From the NCBI RefSeq assembly GCF_036632915.2, contig NZ_CP155552.1, positions 186,001 through 250,000 of the forward strand: a stretch of 64,000 bases of DNA, in the 5' to 3' direction. A program made the position numbers and the translations under genes. This DNA is from Faecalibacterium taiwanense. Lineage in GTDB: Bacteria > Bacillota > Clostridia > Oscillospirales > Ruminococcaceae. Shown one piece after another: positions 15,147 through 23,074 of the stretch. Every line of letters starts with the position of its first letter. The first letter of the stretch is position 1. The notes beneath the pieces are model-generated. The model was given only the letters and a program-made list of their open reading frames with translations, was not told the origin of the DNA and did no database searches.

Positions 15147-15559
15147 AATGTTCCTCGTTTTTATCGGTCGAATCTATAGGATAAGGCCCGAAAAAGAGCC
15201 TGCTGATCCATTCTGTACTCTAGTATAACATATTCAAATGCACATTTCCACGCAAAAAACAAAAAGCGGCTCTGGCGCTTTGGCAGAAAAATTTTAAAAA
15301 GGTGCAACAATCTGCCCTGCTGCCGCGTATCCATAAAGGAAGACTGACCGAATTTGGTCGCACCCGCAGCCGGAAAATGGAAAAACGGAACGGCAAATGT
15401 TAAAATCTTGCGAAAGTATCCAAAGAATCGCAAAAGAATCCCACCCCGCTCTTGCAAGGCGGGGGCTTGCGTGTATAATAAAAATGTTGAAGTGTAGCCT
15501 TTCCCGCAGGGAAAGCAGCTGTCCTGCTTTGCGGCAAGGCAGAGAAACGGTAGGAGAAA
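15147..15559. promoter_or_regulatory. Divergent intergenic region with RND promoter
   Basis: This 413-base gap separates ricT (-) from the RND gene (+). TTGCAA (15452-15457), a 16-base spacer and TATAAT (15474-15479) form a good promoter for the RND gene. CCCCGC..GCGGGG overlaps its -35 region. A TATACT on the minus strand near 15217-15222 may serve ricT. No other gene is seen. Confidence 0.65.
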
Positions 15560-18500
15560 ATGGAAAAATTCAGTGTCAAAAAGCCGTTTACGGTGCTGGT
15601 TGCAGTGGTCATGATCCTGATCCTGGGCTTTGTGGCGGTCACAAAGATGGATACGAACCTGCTGCCCAACGTGAACACACCGTATCTGATGGTGGTCACC
15701 GTGTATCCTGGTGCAAGCCCGGAGCGCGTGGAGAGCGAGGTCTCGGATGTGCTGCAGAACTCGCTCACAGTGCCGGGCGTGTCCAAGATCACCGCAACAT
15801 CGGCAGAAAACTACAGCCTGCTGCTGATGGAGTTTACCGAGGATACGGATATGAACAGCGCGCTGGTCAAGGTGTCCAACAAGCTGGATCAGGCCAAAAG
15901 CGACCTGCCCAGCACCTGCCTGACCCCCTCCATCATTGAGTACAGCCTGAACATGAACGCTTTCATGACGGTGGCTGTCAGCCGCGAAGGTGCCGACCAG
16001 TACGAGCTTTCTGAGTTTATCCAGAACACCCTTGTGCCGGAAGTGCAGCGCAAGGGCGGTGTGTCCAGCGTTTCGTCCAGCGGTCTGGTGGAAAAGCTGG
16101 TGCAGGTGCAGCTCAATCAGGATAAGATCGACGAGATCAACGCAAAGCTGCTGGAACTGATCGATACCCAGCTGGCTGAAGCCCGCTCCCAGCTGGAAAG
16201 CGCCGAGGCACAGATCACCGCCGGACGCAGGGAATACGAAAAGCAGCTGAAAAACTTTGGCAGTACGGTGTCCAACTCGGTCATGAGCCAGATGAGCACC
16301 GAGGTGGGCGCCGCAGTGGAAACGGTGCGTGCGCAGGCGCAGGCTCTTCTGGAAAGTGTGAACAGCCTGATCGCCGTGGTCAAGGAGCCTGAGATCCAGC
16401 AGGCCCTGATCGAGGTGCGCGACGGTCTGCAGAAGGTCATGGACAAGTTCAACGAGACCGGTATGCGGGATATCGACTCTCTGATCGATATTGTGGCTGA
16501 GCTGCGCACCATTACCGATAAGCTCACTACTGCCCTGCAGAAGCTGCAGGAGCGCGTGAACACCGAGACCGGCTCCGAAGGCAGCACCGCAGAGGATCTT
16601 GCCAATGAGATGCAGCTGCAGGAAAGCCTGAATGTGGTCTATAACACGCTGGAAAGCACCATCAAGGCCATGGACAATGTGCCCCAGCTGATGACCGAGT
16701 TCTCCGGCGCACTGGGCAGCTTCTCCCAGCAGCAGCTCAACGCCTATATGCAGTTCACCGAAGCGCGTGAAATGCTGAACGAGTACGAAAAGCAGCTGGA
16801 GGCTGCCAAGGCAGAGTACGAGACGGCCAAGACCAACGCTCTGGCACAGGCCGATGTGACAAAGCAGCTGGACATTGAAACGCTGGCGCAGCTCATCTAT
16901 GCCCAGAACTTCTCCATGCCGGCCGGTTACGTGCAGGATAAGGACGGCGAGTCCTGGCTGCTGAAAGTCGGCGAAGAGTACGACAGTGTGAAGGATATCA
17001 GCGGTGCCCTGCTGCTGCATGTGGAGGGCTACGGCGACGTGCGCCTTTCTGATGTGGCGGATGTGGAGGTCATTGATAACTCCGCCGACAGCTACACCCG
17101 CCTGAACGGCGAAAAGGCATCCATCCTCAAAATCTATAAGAATGCGACTTCCAGTGCAGGCGAGGTCTCCGACAACTGCCTGACCGCATTTAAAGAGCTG
17201 GAAAAACAATACGACGGCCTGCACATGGTGGTGCTGTCCAATCAGGGCAACTACATCACCATCGTCATCCAGAGCATCCTCACCAGCATGGTGGTGGGCG
17301 CTGCACTGGCCATCATCGTGCTGGCCATCTTCCTGAAGGATATCAAGCCCACCCTCGTGGTCGGCATCAGCATCCCGCTGTCCGTTCTGTTCGCGGTGGT
17401 GCTCATGTACTTTACCGGGCTGGACCTGAACGTGATGACCCTGGCCGGCCTTTCCCTCGGCATTGGTATGCTGGTGGATAACTCGGTGGTCGTCATTGAG
17501 AACGTCTACCGTCTGCGCAGCCGCGGCGTGCCTGCGGCCCGCGCTGCCGTGCAGGGCACAAAACAGGTGGGCATGTCGGTGGTGGCCTCCACCCTTACCT
17601 CGGTGTGCGTGTTCCTGCCGGTGGTGTTCTCGGCCAGCATTGTGCGCAGCCTGATGATGCCCATGTCCCTGTGCATCGGTTACTGCCTGATGGCCTCCCT
17701 CATCGTGGCGCTCACGGTGGTCCCGGCGGCATCCTCTACTGTGCTGAAAAAAGCTGAACCCAAGCGCCTTGCCTGGTTTGAAAAGGTGCAGGAAAAGTAT
17801 GCCCATAGTCTGGAATGGTGCCTGCAGCACCGTGCCCTGCCCCTGATCGCGGCGGTGGTACTGCTGGTGTTCAGCGGCTGGCAGGTGCTGAACATGGGTG
17901 TGGAGCTACTGCCCAGCATCACCAGCAACGAGGCGCAGATCACCCTGTCCACCGCCGACGGCCTGACCAAGGAGGAATCCTATGCCATTGCGGGTCAGGT
18001 GGCAGAGGCGGCCCTGAATGTAGAAAACGTGGAAGAGGTGGGCATCACCCTCGACACCAGCATGGCCGGTCTGGATATCAGCCAGCTGGGCCTGCCCACC
18101 GCCATTACCGATATCCTGAACTCCGCCAATGCCTACGGCAGATACAAGATCAACGTTATGATGAGCAAGAGCCTTTCCTCCCGTGAGGTGGAAAAGACCC
18201 GGCAGGCCATGGAGGATGCAGTGTCCCAGATCGAGAATTGCACCGCTGAGGTCAAGCTGTACGGCATGACCGATGATCTGACCAGCCAGCTGGCCACCGG
18301 CCTGTCGGTCAAGGTCTACGGCAAGGATCCGGAAACGCTGACCACCGTTTCCGAGAAGGTAATGGAGATCGTCAACGATACCGAGGGCTTTGCCAATGCG
18401 GACAACGGCCTTGGCAGCGGCGATGCCACCATCATCCTGAAGGTGGACCGCGACAAGGTGCGCGCCTACGGACTGACCGTTGCGCAGGTGTACCAGCAGA

Positions 18501-19504
18501 TCGCGGCAAAGCTCACCACCACCGCCACGGCCCAGACCCCCGTCACGGTGAACGGCACCACCATGGATGTCCAGATCACGGACAATCTGGACCCTGTCAC
18601 CAAGGAAAACATGATGGAGCTTACCTTTGAGACCACCGAAATGTCGGCAGACGGCACAGTGACCAATGGTACCTGCACCCTGAACGATATCGCCAGCTGG
18701 ACCACCGGCACCGCACCGGATGCCATTACCAGCGAGAACCAGACCGAGTTTGTCACTGTGACGGCAGATACGCTGAAGGGCTACAACACCATGGTGCAGT
18801 CCCGCGTGCTGCAGAAGAAGCTGGATGAGTACGCAGCCAGCGGTGAGATGCCGGAGGGCTGCAGCACCACGCTGGGCGGCGAGACCGAGGGCACCGACTA
18901 CATGGTGAACGAAATGGTGCAGTGGATGGCTCTGGCCCTGCCCTTTGTATATCTGGTCATGGTGGCACAGTTCCAGAGCCTGCTGTCCCCCTTCATCGTG
19001 CTGTTCACGGTGCCGCTGGCCTTTACCGGCGGCCTGCTGGGTCTGCTGGTCACCGGCCAGCAGCTCACCATGATTTCCCTGATGGGCTTCATCGTGCTGA
19101 TGGGCACTGTTGTCAACAACGGCATCGTGTTCGTGGACTATGCAAACCAGCTGCGCATTGGCGGCATGGAGCGCCGCGCTGCGCTGGTGGCTACCGGCAA
19201 GACCCGTATGCGCCCCATCCTCATGACCACCCTGACCACCGTGCTGGCCATGCTGCAGCTGGTGTTCAGCGGCGATATGGCAAGCCAGCTGATGAGCGGC
19301 ATGGCCATCGTCATCATCTGCGGCCTGAGCTACGCCACCCTGATGACCCTGTATATCGTTCCGGTGCTGTACGATATCCTGTTCAAGAAGCCGCCGCTCA
19401 ACGTGGATGTTGGCAGCGACGATGATCTGGACGACATTCCGGACGATGCAGCCGAGTTCATTGCGGCGCAGAAGTCTGCGGGCACGGCACAGCCGGAAGC
19501 CTGA
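15560..19504 (+). CDS. RND-family exporter with coiled-coil insertion
   Basis: 1314 residues from ATG 15560 (AGGAG upstream). HAE1/AcrB-like architecture: TM1 at residues 12-29, porter segments (DTNLLPNVNTPYLMVVTVYPG), a TM2-6 block from about residue 560 with LAGLSLGIGMLVDNSVVVIENV (the charged TM4 motif), a second porter half, and TM8-12 containing LMGFIVLMGTVVNNGIVFVDYAN. Residues about 190-450 are an inserted helical, coiled-coil-rich region (SQLESAEAQITAGRREYEKQL, EMLNEYEKQLEAAKAEYE) not found in AcrB. Such insertions occur in monoderm RND proteins, which have no outer-membrane partner. No membrane-fusion protein or TolC gene is adjacent. Substrate unknown. Confidence 0.88.
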   Translation: MEKFSVKKPFTVLVAVVMILILGFVAVTKMDTNLLPNVNTPYLMVVTVYPGASPERVESEVSDVLQNSLTVPGVSKITATSAENYSLLLMEFTEDTDMNSALVKVSNKLDQAKSDLPSTCLTPSIIEYSLNMNAFMTVAVSREGADQYELSEFIQNTLVPEVQRKGGVSSVSSSGLVEKLVQVQLNQDKIDEINAKLLELIDTQLAEARSQLESAEAQITAGRREYEKQLKNFGSTVSNSVMSQMSTEVGAAVETVRAQAQALLESVNSLIAVVKEPEIQQALIEVRDGLQKVMDKFNETGMRDIDSLIDIVAELRTITDKLTTALQKLQERVNTETGSEGSTAEDLANEMQLQESLNVVYNTLESTIKAMDNVPQLMTEFSGALGSFSQQQLNAYMQFTEAREMLNEYEKQLEAAKAEYETAKTNALAQADVTKQLDIETLAQLIYAQNFSMPAGYVQDKDGESWLLKVGEEYDSVKDISGALLLHVEGYGDVRLSDVADVEVIDNSADSYTRLNGEKASILKIYKNATSSAGEVSDNCLTAFKELEKQYDGLHMVVLSNQGNYITIVIQSILTSMVVGAALAIIVLAIFLKDIKPTLVVGISIPLSVLFAVVLMYFTGLDLNVMTLAGLSLGIGMLVDNSVVVIENVYRLRSRGVPAARAAVQGTKQVGMSVVASTLTSVCVFLPVVFSASIVRSLMMPMSLCIGYCLMASLIVALTVVPAASSTVLKKAEPKRLAWFEKVQEKYAHSLEWCLQHRALPLIAAVVLLVFSGWQVLNMGVELLPSITSNEAQITLSTADGLTKEESYAIAGQVAEAALNVENVEEVGITLDTSMAGLDISQLGLPTAITDILNSANAYGRYKINVMMSKSLSSREVEKTRQAMEDAVSQIENCTAEVKLYGMTDDLTSQLATGLSVKVYGKDPETLTTVSEKVMEIVNDTEGFANADNGLGSGDATIILKVDRDKVRAYGLTVAQVYQQIAAKLTTTATAQTPVTVNGTTMDVQITDNLDPVTKENMMELTFETTEMSADGTVTNGTCTLNDIASWTTGTAPDAITSENQTEFVTVTADTLKGYNTMVQSRVLQKKLDEYAASGEMPEGCSTTLGGETEGTDYMVNEMVQWMALALPFVYLVMVAQFQSLLSPFIVLFTVPLAFTGGLLGLLVTGQQLTMISLMGFIVLMGTVVNNGIVFVDYANQLRIGGMERRAALVATGKTRMRPILMTTLTTVLAMLQLVFSGDMASQLMSGMAIVIICGLSYATLMTLYIVPVLYDILFKKPPLNVDVGSDDDLDDIPDDAAEFIAAQKSAGTAQPEA

Positions 19505-19521
19505 CGACAGCATGACGATCT

Positions 19522-19624
19522 AGAATGCGCGCCGCTTTGCTTTGCGTATCATCAGCGGAAGAATTATTTATAATAGAGCAATGCCGGGCGGTCTGCGGAC
19601 CGCCCGGCATTGCGTTTTCACGGG
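19522..19624 (+). repeat. Dispersed terminator repeat (copy 1)
   Basis: It ends with the strong hairpin AATGCCGGGCGGTC/GACCGCCCGGCATT and GCGTTTTC. Bases 19552-19624 appear identical to 25462-25534. The preceding parts are also related (GAATGCGC.CCGC.TTGC..). It acts as the terminator of the RND gene and is also a repeated element. Confidence 0.8.
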
Positions 19625-20025
19625 AAAGGTCGTAACGGGAAGCGGCATCTGCTGCTGTCGGCGTACCGCCGTCGCGCAGCGACTCAAAATCGGCGCAACA
19701 CAAAAAATCCTCTAGCGGAGCGACTTGGATTTTTTGTATGGAGCCTTTCTGCTTTGGGGTTACTAGGGGCGAGCAGCCCCTAGTTCGTGCCTCCCGCGCC
19801 TCGAAAGTAGCGGGTGCTTTTCTGGTTCTCTTTTGGCACGCAAAAGAGAACGTACCCGGCGGTAATGCTTTTTACAAAAGGCATGAAACTTGATCCACGC
19901 GAAAACGCTCTGCGCGGGAAGCTCCTCTTTCCGGTTACATGCCCCGCCAACTGAATAATTTCAATAAAAAATAGCTGGAAAAATTGGATGCAAATTCTAA
20001 AATCCGTTCCCCACAAAGATATAAA
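19625..20025. other. Gene-free, hairpin-rich stretch
   Basis: No credible gene. Hairpins: AAAAAATCC..GGATTTTTT around 19701-19736, ACTAGGGGC..GCCCCTAGT at about 19761-19784, and TTCTCTTTTG..CAAAAGAGAA at about 19827-19850. The last half is AT-rich and leads into a TATAAT at 20032-20037 before galM. Confidence 0.4.
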
Positions 20026-20112
20026 ACTGTGATATAATCATAAATAAGATAGAATACAGTGGAAGTCTGCCTGACTGTATGTCCGAGTAAAATCTGAGGA
20101 GGCGAATGCCCA

Positions 20113-21186
20113 ATGGCACAGATCCGCTCCAAGCCCTTCGGTGTGACCAAACAGGGCGCAAATGTTACAGAGTACATCCTTTCCAACCCCGGCGGCCTGA
20201 CGGTGAGCGTTCTGGACTACGGATGCATCATTAAAAACATCATCGTTCCGGCCAAGAACGGCCCGGTGGATGTCGTGCTGGGCCACGACACCATGGCAGA
20301 TTATGAGGATGACTTCACGTCCTCCGGCAGCACCTGCTGCGGCGCGTTCGTGGGCCGCTATGCAAACCGCATCGAGAATGCCACCTTCAGCGTGGGCGGC
20401 AAGACCTATCAGCTGGAAGCCAACAACGGCCCCAACCATCTGCACGGCTGCTTTTCGCGCAAACTGTACCGGGTGAAGGCCTTTGGCGACACCCTGCTGA
20501 TGGAGGCCGAAAGCCCGGACGGTGAGGACGGCTTCCCCGGCAACCTGAAGCTGGCGGTGCGCTATACCCTCACCGAGGACAATACCTTCCGCATGGATTA
20601 CCGCGTCTCTTCGGATGCGGATACCATCGTGAACCTCACGAATCACAGCTACTTCAACCTGAACGGTGAGGGCGATATTCTGGGCCAGAAGCTGCGCATC
20701 TATGCCTCCAACTATCTGGAAGGCAACAATCAGACCTGCCCCACCGGTGCCATTCTGCCGGTGGCAAACACCCCCATGGATTTTACCGAGGGAAAGCTCA
20801 TTGGCCGGGATATCGACACCGGCTTTGCCCAGACCACCATGGTGGGCGGTGGCTACGACCACTGCTTTGTGATCGACCGCGCCCGCGGCTCCAGCCAGAG
20901 CATCTGCGCATGGGTCACCAGTGAAAAGACCGGCATCAGCATGAAGCTGTACACCACCCAGCCGGGCATCCAGTTGTACACCGGAAACTTTTTGCAGGAC
21001 TGCCCCACCCCCGGCAAGGGCGGCGTGCCCATGCAGAAGTACGGCGGCTTTGCGCTGGAGACCCAGCACTACCCCTGCAGCCCTTCCCACCCGGAGTTCC
21101 CCACCACGGTGCTGCGGGCAGGCAAGGTGTTCCGCGCCACCACCACCCTGCGCTTTTTCACCGGCAAGCAGTGCGGAAAATTGTAA
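20113..21186 (+). CDS. galM: Aldose 1-epimerase (galactose mutarotase)
   Basis: 357 residues from ATG 20113, with GAGGAGG upstream. Family landmarks: GAFVGRYANRIENATF (substrate Asn-Arg), NNGPNHLHGC (catalytic His), LTNHSYFNLNG (second His), GGYDHCFVID and the late LYTTQPGIQLYTGNFL with ALETQHYPCSPSHPEFPTTVLRAG (catalytic Glu in ALETQ). It interconverts alpha and beta anomers of galactose and glucose in the cytoplasm and feeds the Leloir pathway with galE, encoded 440 bases downstream from its own promoter. A compact terminator follows. Confidence 0.95.
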   Translation: MAQIRSKPFGVTKQGANVTEYILSNPGGLTVSVLDYGCIIKNIIVPAKNGPVDVVLGHDTMADYEDDFTSSGSTCCGAFVGRYANRIENATFSVGGKTYQLEANNGPNHLHGCFSRKLYRVKAFGDTLLMEAESPDGEDGFPGNLKLAVRYTLTEDNTFRMDYRVSSDADTIVNLTNHSYFNLNGEGDILGQKLRIYASNYLEGNNQTCPTGAILPVANTPMDFTEGKLIGRDIDTGFAQTTMVGGGYDHCFVIDRARGSSQSICAWVTSEKTGISMKLYTTQPGIQLYTGNFLQDCPTPGKGGVPMQKYGGFALETQHYPCSPSHPEFPTTVLRAGKVFRATTTLRFFTGKQCGKL

Positions 21187-21202
21187 AAAATGATGCACCA
21201 CA

Positions 21203-21234
21203 CAAAAACGTCTGCTCCGGCAGACGTTTTTTGC
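21203..21234 (+). terminator. galM terminator
   Basis: AAAACGTCTGC-TCCG-GCAGACGTTTTTT: perfect 11-bp stem with T run. Confidence 0.88.
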
Positions 21235-21247
21235 GTGGCAGGAGGAG

Positions 21248-21408
21248 AACTCCCCAGTCATCTCGCTGCGCTCGATGCCAGCCCCTCTGAGAGGGGGCCT
21301 TTGACAGGACAGTACAGTTTTCGGCTGAAACGCAAAGCTTGCAGGCACGCCAGAGGCTCCTCTCCGAGGGAGCTGGCAAAGCAGTCAGGCTTTGACGGAG
21401 GGAGTTTT
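21248..21408. repeat. Paired-hairpin intergenic repeat (copy 2)
   Basis: A variant in which outer arms AACTCCC.CAGTC..CCAGCCCC and GGAGCTGGC..GACGGAGGGAGTTT form inverted units. It lies between galM and galE. Confidence 0.65.
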
Positions 21409-21535
21409 CGCGCCATTTCTATGTTTTGCACAAACCGTGCCTTTTATCCATGACAAAATGCCAAAAAATGTTTTTAAATCAAAACCTCAAAAACAAAGAT
21501 GCAACAAAAATTCATCTAAATAGAAGACGCATCCC

Positions 21536-21564
21536 TTGATTCTGAGCCATAAAAGCGGTATTCT
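21536..21564 (+). promoter_or_regulatory. galE promoter
   Basis: TTGATT (21536-21541), 17-base spacer, TATTCT (21559-21564). Confidence 0.65.
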
Positions 21565-21628
21565 TTAGGCAAGGCCGGGGAATGCCGGCATCAGCTGTAA
21601 TGTAAATGAGTGAGAGAGGTACTAGGCT

Positions 21629-22654
21629 ATGGCAATTTTGGTTTCCGGCGGCGCCGGTTATATCGGCAGCCACACCTGCATCGAACTGTTGAACGCTGGC
21701 TACGACGTTGTTGTGGCAGATAACTATTATAATGCATCTCCGGTGGTGCTGGACCGCATCAAGCAGATCACCGGCAAGGACTTCCGCTTTTACAAGGCAG
21801 ATATGACCAAGCACGAGGATGTGGAGCACATCTTCTCTGAGTGCCCGGACATTACTGCTGTGATCCAGTTTGCAGCCTACAAGGCCGTGGGCGAGAGTGT
21901 TTCCAAGCCCATTGAATACTATTACAACAACCTCAACTGCACGCTGGTCATTCTGGACGTGATGCGCCATCACAACTGCCACAACTTCGTGTTCAGCTCT
22001 TCCGCAACCGTCTATGGCGACCCCGCCAGCGTGCCCATCACCGAGGACTTCCCCACCGGTGCCACCACCAACCCCTACGGCACGACCAAGGTGTTCACCG
22101 AGCGCATCCTGCAGGATGTGTGCAAGGCAGACCCCAGCCTGAACGTGGCCCTGCTGCGCTACTTCAACCCCATTGGTGCGCACAAGTCCGGCCTCATCGG
22201 CGAGGACCCCAACGGCATCCCCAATAACCTCATGCCCTATATCGCCAAGGTGGCCGTTGGCAAGCTGGAAAAGGTGCATGTCTTTGGCAACGACTATCCC
22301 ACCCCGGACGGCACCGGCGTGCGCGACTACATCCACGTGGTGGATCTGGCCCGCGGCCATGTGTGCGCCATCAAGAAGCTGGAAACGAACTGCGGCCTGT
22401 TCATCTGCAATCTGGGCACTGGCAAGGGCTACAGCGTGCTGGATGTGATCCACGCTTTCTCCAAGGCCTGCGGTAAGGAAATCCCCTATGTAATCGACCC
22501 GCGCCGCCCCGGCGACATTGCCGAGTGCTATGCAGACCCCACCAAGGCAAAGAACGAGCTTGGCTGGGTGGCGGAATACGGCATCGAGGAAATGTGTGCC
22601 GACAGCTGGAACTGGCAGAAGAACAACCCCGATGGCTACCACACTGTGAAGTAA
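21629..22654 (+). CDS. galE: UDP-glucose 4-epimerase
   Basis: 341 residues. Extended short-chain dehydrogenase: VSGGAGYIGSHTCIELL (NAD-binding GxxGxxG), catalytic Ser-Ser-Ala in VFSSSATVYGDP, and YGTTK (Tyr and Lys) in NPYGTTKVFTER. Substrate-site segments are RYFNPIGAHKSGLIGEDPNGIPNNLMPY and GTGVRDYIHVVDLARGH. It converts UDP-galactose to UDP-glucose in the cytoplasm, for galactose use and for sugar donors. Single gene with its own promoter and terminator. Confidence 0.97.
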   Translation: MAILVSGGAGYIGSHTCIELLNAGYDVVVADNYYNASPVVLDRIKQITGKDFRFYKADMTKHEDVEHIFSECPDITAVIQFAAYKAVGESVSKPIEYYYNNLNCTLVILDVMRHHNCHNFVFSSSATVYGDPASVPITEDFPTGATTNPYGTTKVFTERILQDVCKADPSLNVALLRYFNPIGAHKSGLIGEDPNGIPNNLMPYIAKVAVGKLEKVHVFGNDYPTPDGTGVRDYIHVVDLARGHVCAIKKLETNCGLFICNLGTGKGYSVLDVIHAFSKACGKEIPYVIDPRRPGDIAECYADPTKAKNELGWVAEYGIEEMCADSWNWQKNNPDGYHTVK

Positions 22655-22664
22655 ACGCATAAGC

Positions 22665-22711
22665 TTTCAAAGCCGTGCATTCTCTGAAAAAGAGGGTGCA
22701 CGGCTTTTTTG
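22665..22711 (+). terminator. galE terminator
   Basis: AAAGCCGTGCA pairs with TGCACGGCTTT, followed by TTTTG. Confidence 0.85.
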
Positions 22712-22715
22712 TGTG

Positions 22716-22958
22716 AGCTCCCTCAGCCAAAACCTGACGACTTTGCCGGCTCTCTCGGGGAGGGAGCCTCTGGTGAAACCGTGCACTTCGCAATTCAACC
22801 GGAAACTGTGCCGCCATGCCAAAAGCCGAACCCTCTCAGTCATCGCTGCGCGATGCCAGCTCCCCCGAGGGGGGAGCTTCTTGGCTTCTTCCGGTCAGCA
22901 CAAATAAAGCTCCCCCTTCGGGGGAGCTGGCGAACAAAGTGCGTCTGAGAGGGTTCGA
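22716..22958. repeat. Paired-hairpin intergenic repeat (copy 3)
   Basis: It contains the CTCCCTCAGCC..GGGAGCC variant, then AACCCTCTCAGTCATCGCTG..AGCTCCCCCGAGGGGGGAGCT and its inverted partner AGCTCCCCCTTCGGGGGAGCT..CTGAGAGGGTT. Confidence 0.8.
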
Positions 22959-22986
22959 TTTGCAGGCATCTCCCCCATATTATCTA

Positions 22987-23037
22987 TTGACAACCGCGCA
23001 AAGTTAGCCTATATTACTATTGTTAACACAAACTAAC
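22987..23037 (+). promoter_or_regulatory. feoB promoter with possible metal-repressor site
   Basis: TTGACA (22987-22992), 17-base spacer, TATATT (23010-23015). The region from the spacer onward carries GTTAGCC and CTAAC half-sites and a GTTAAC core (about 23003-23037). This resembles the TTAGnnTAnnCTAA-type boxes of DtxR-family iron repressors. The operator assignment is inference. Confidence 0.6.
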
Positions 23038-23074
23038 ACACGTTGACAGTGGATAAAATGAGAAGGTCGATCTT

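Noticed and set aside
19780..20016. Minus-strand open frame in the gap before galM
   Set aside because: It is composed of hairpin and repeat sequence, lacks a ribosome-binding site, and has no recognisable domain.
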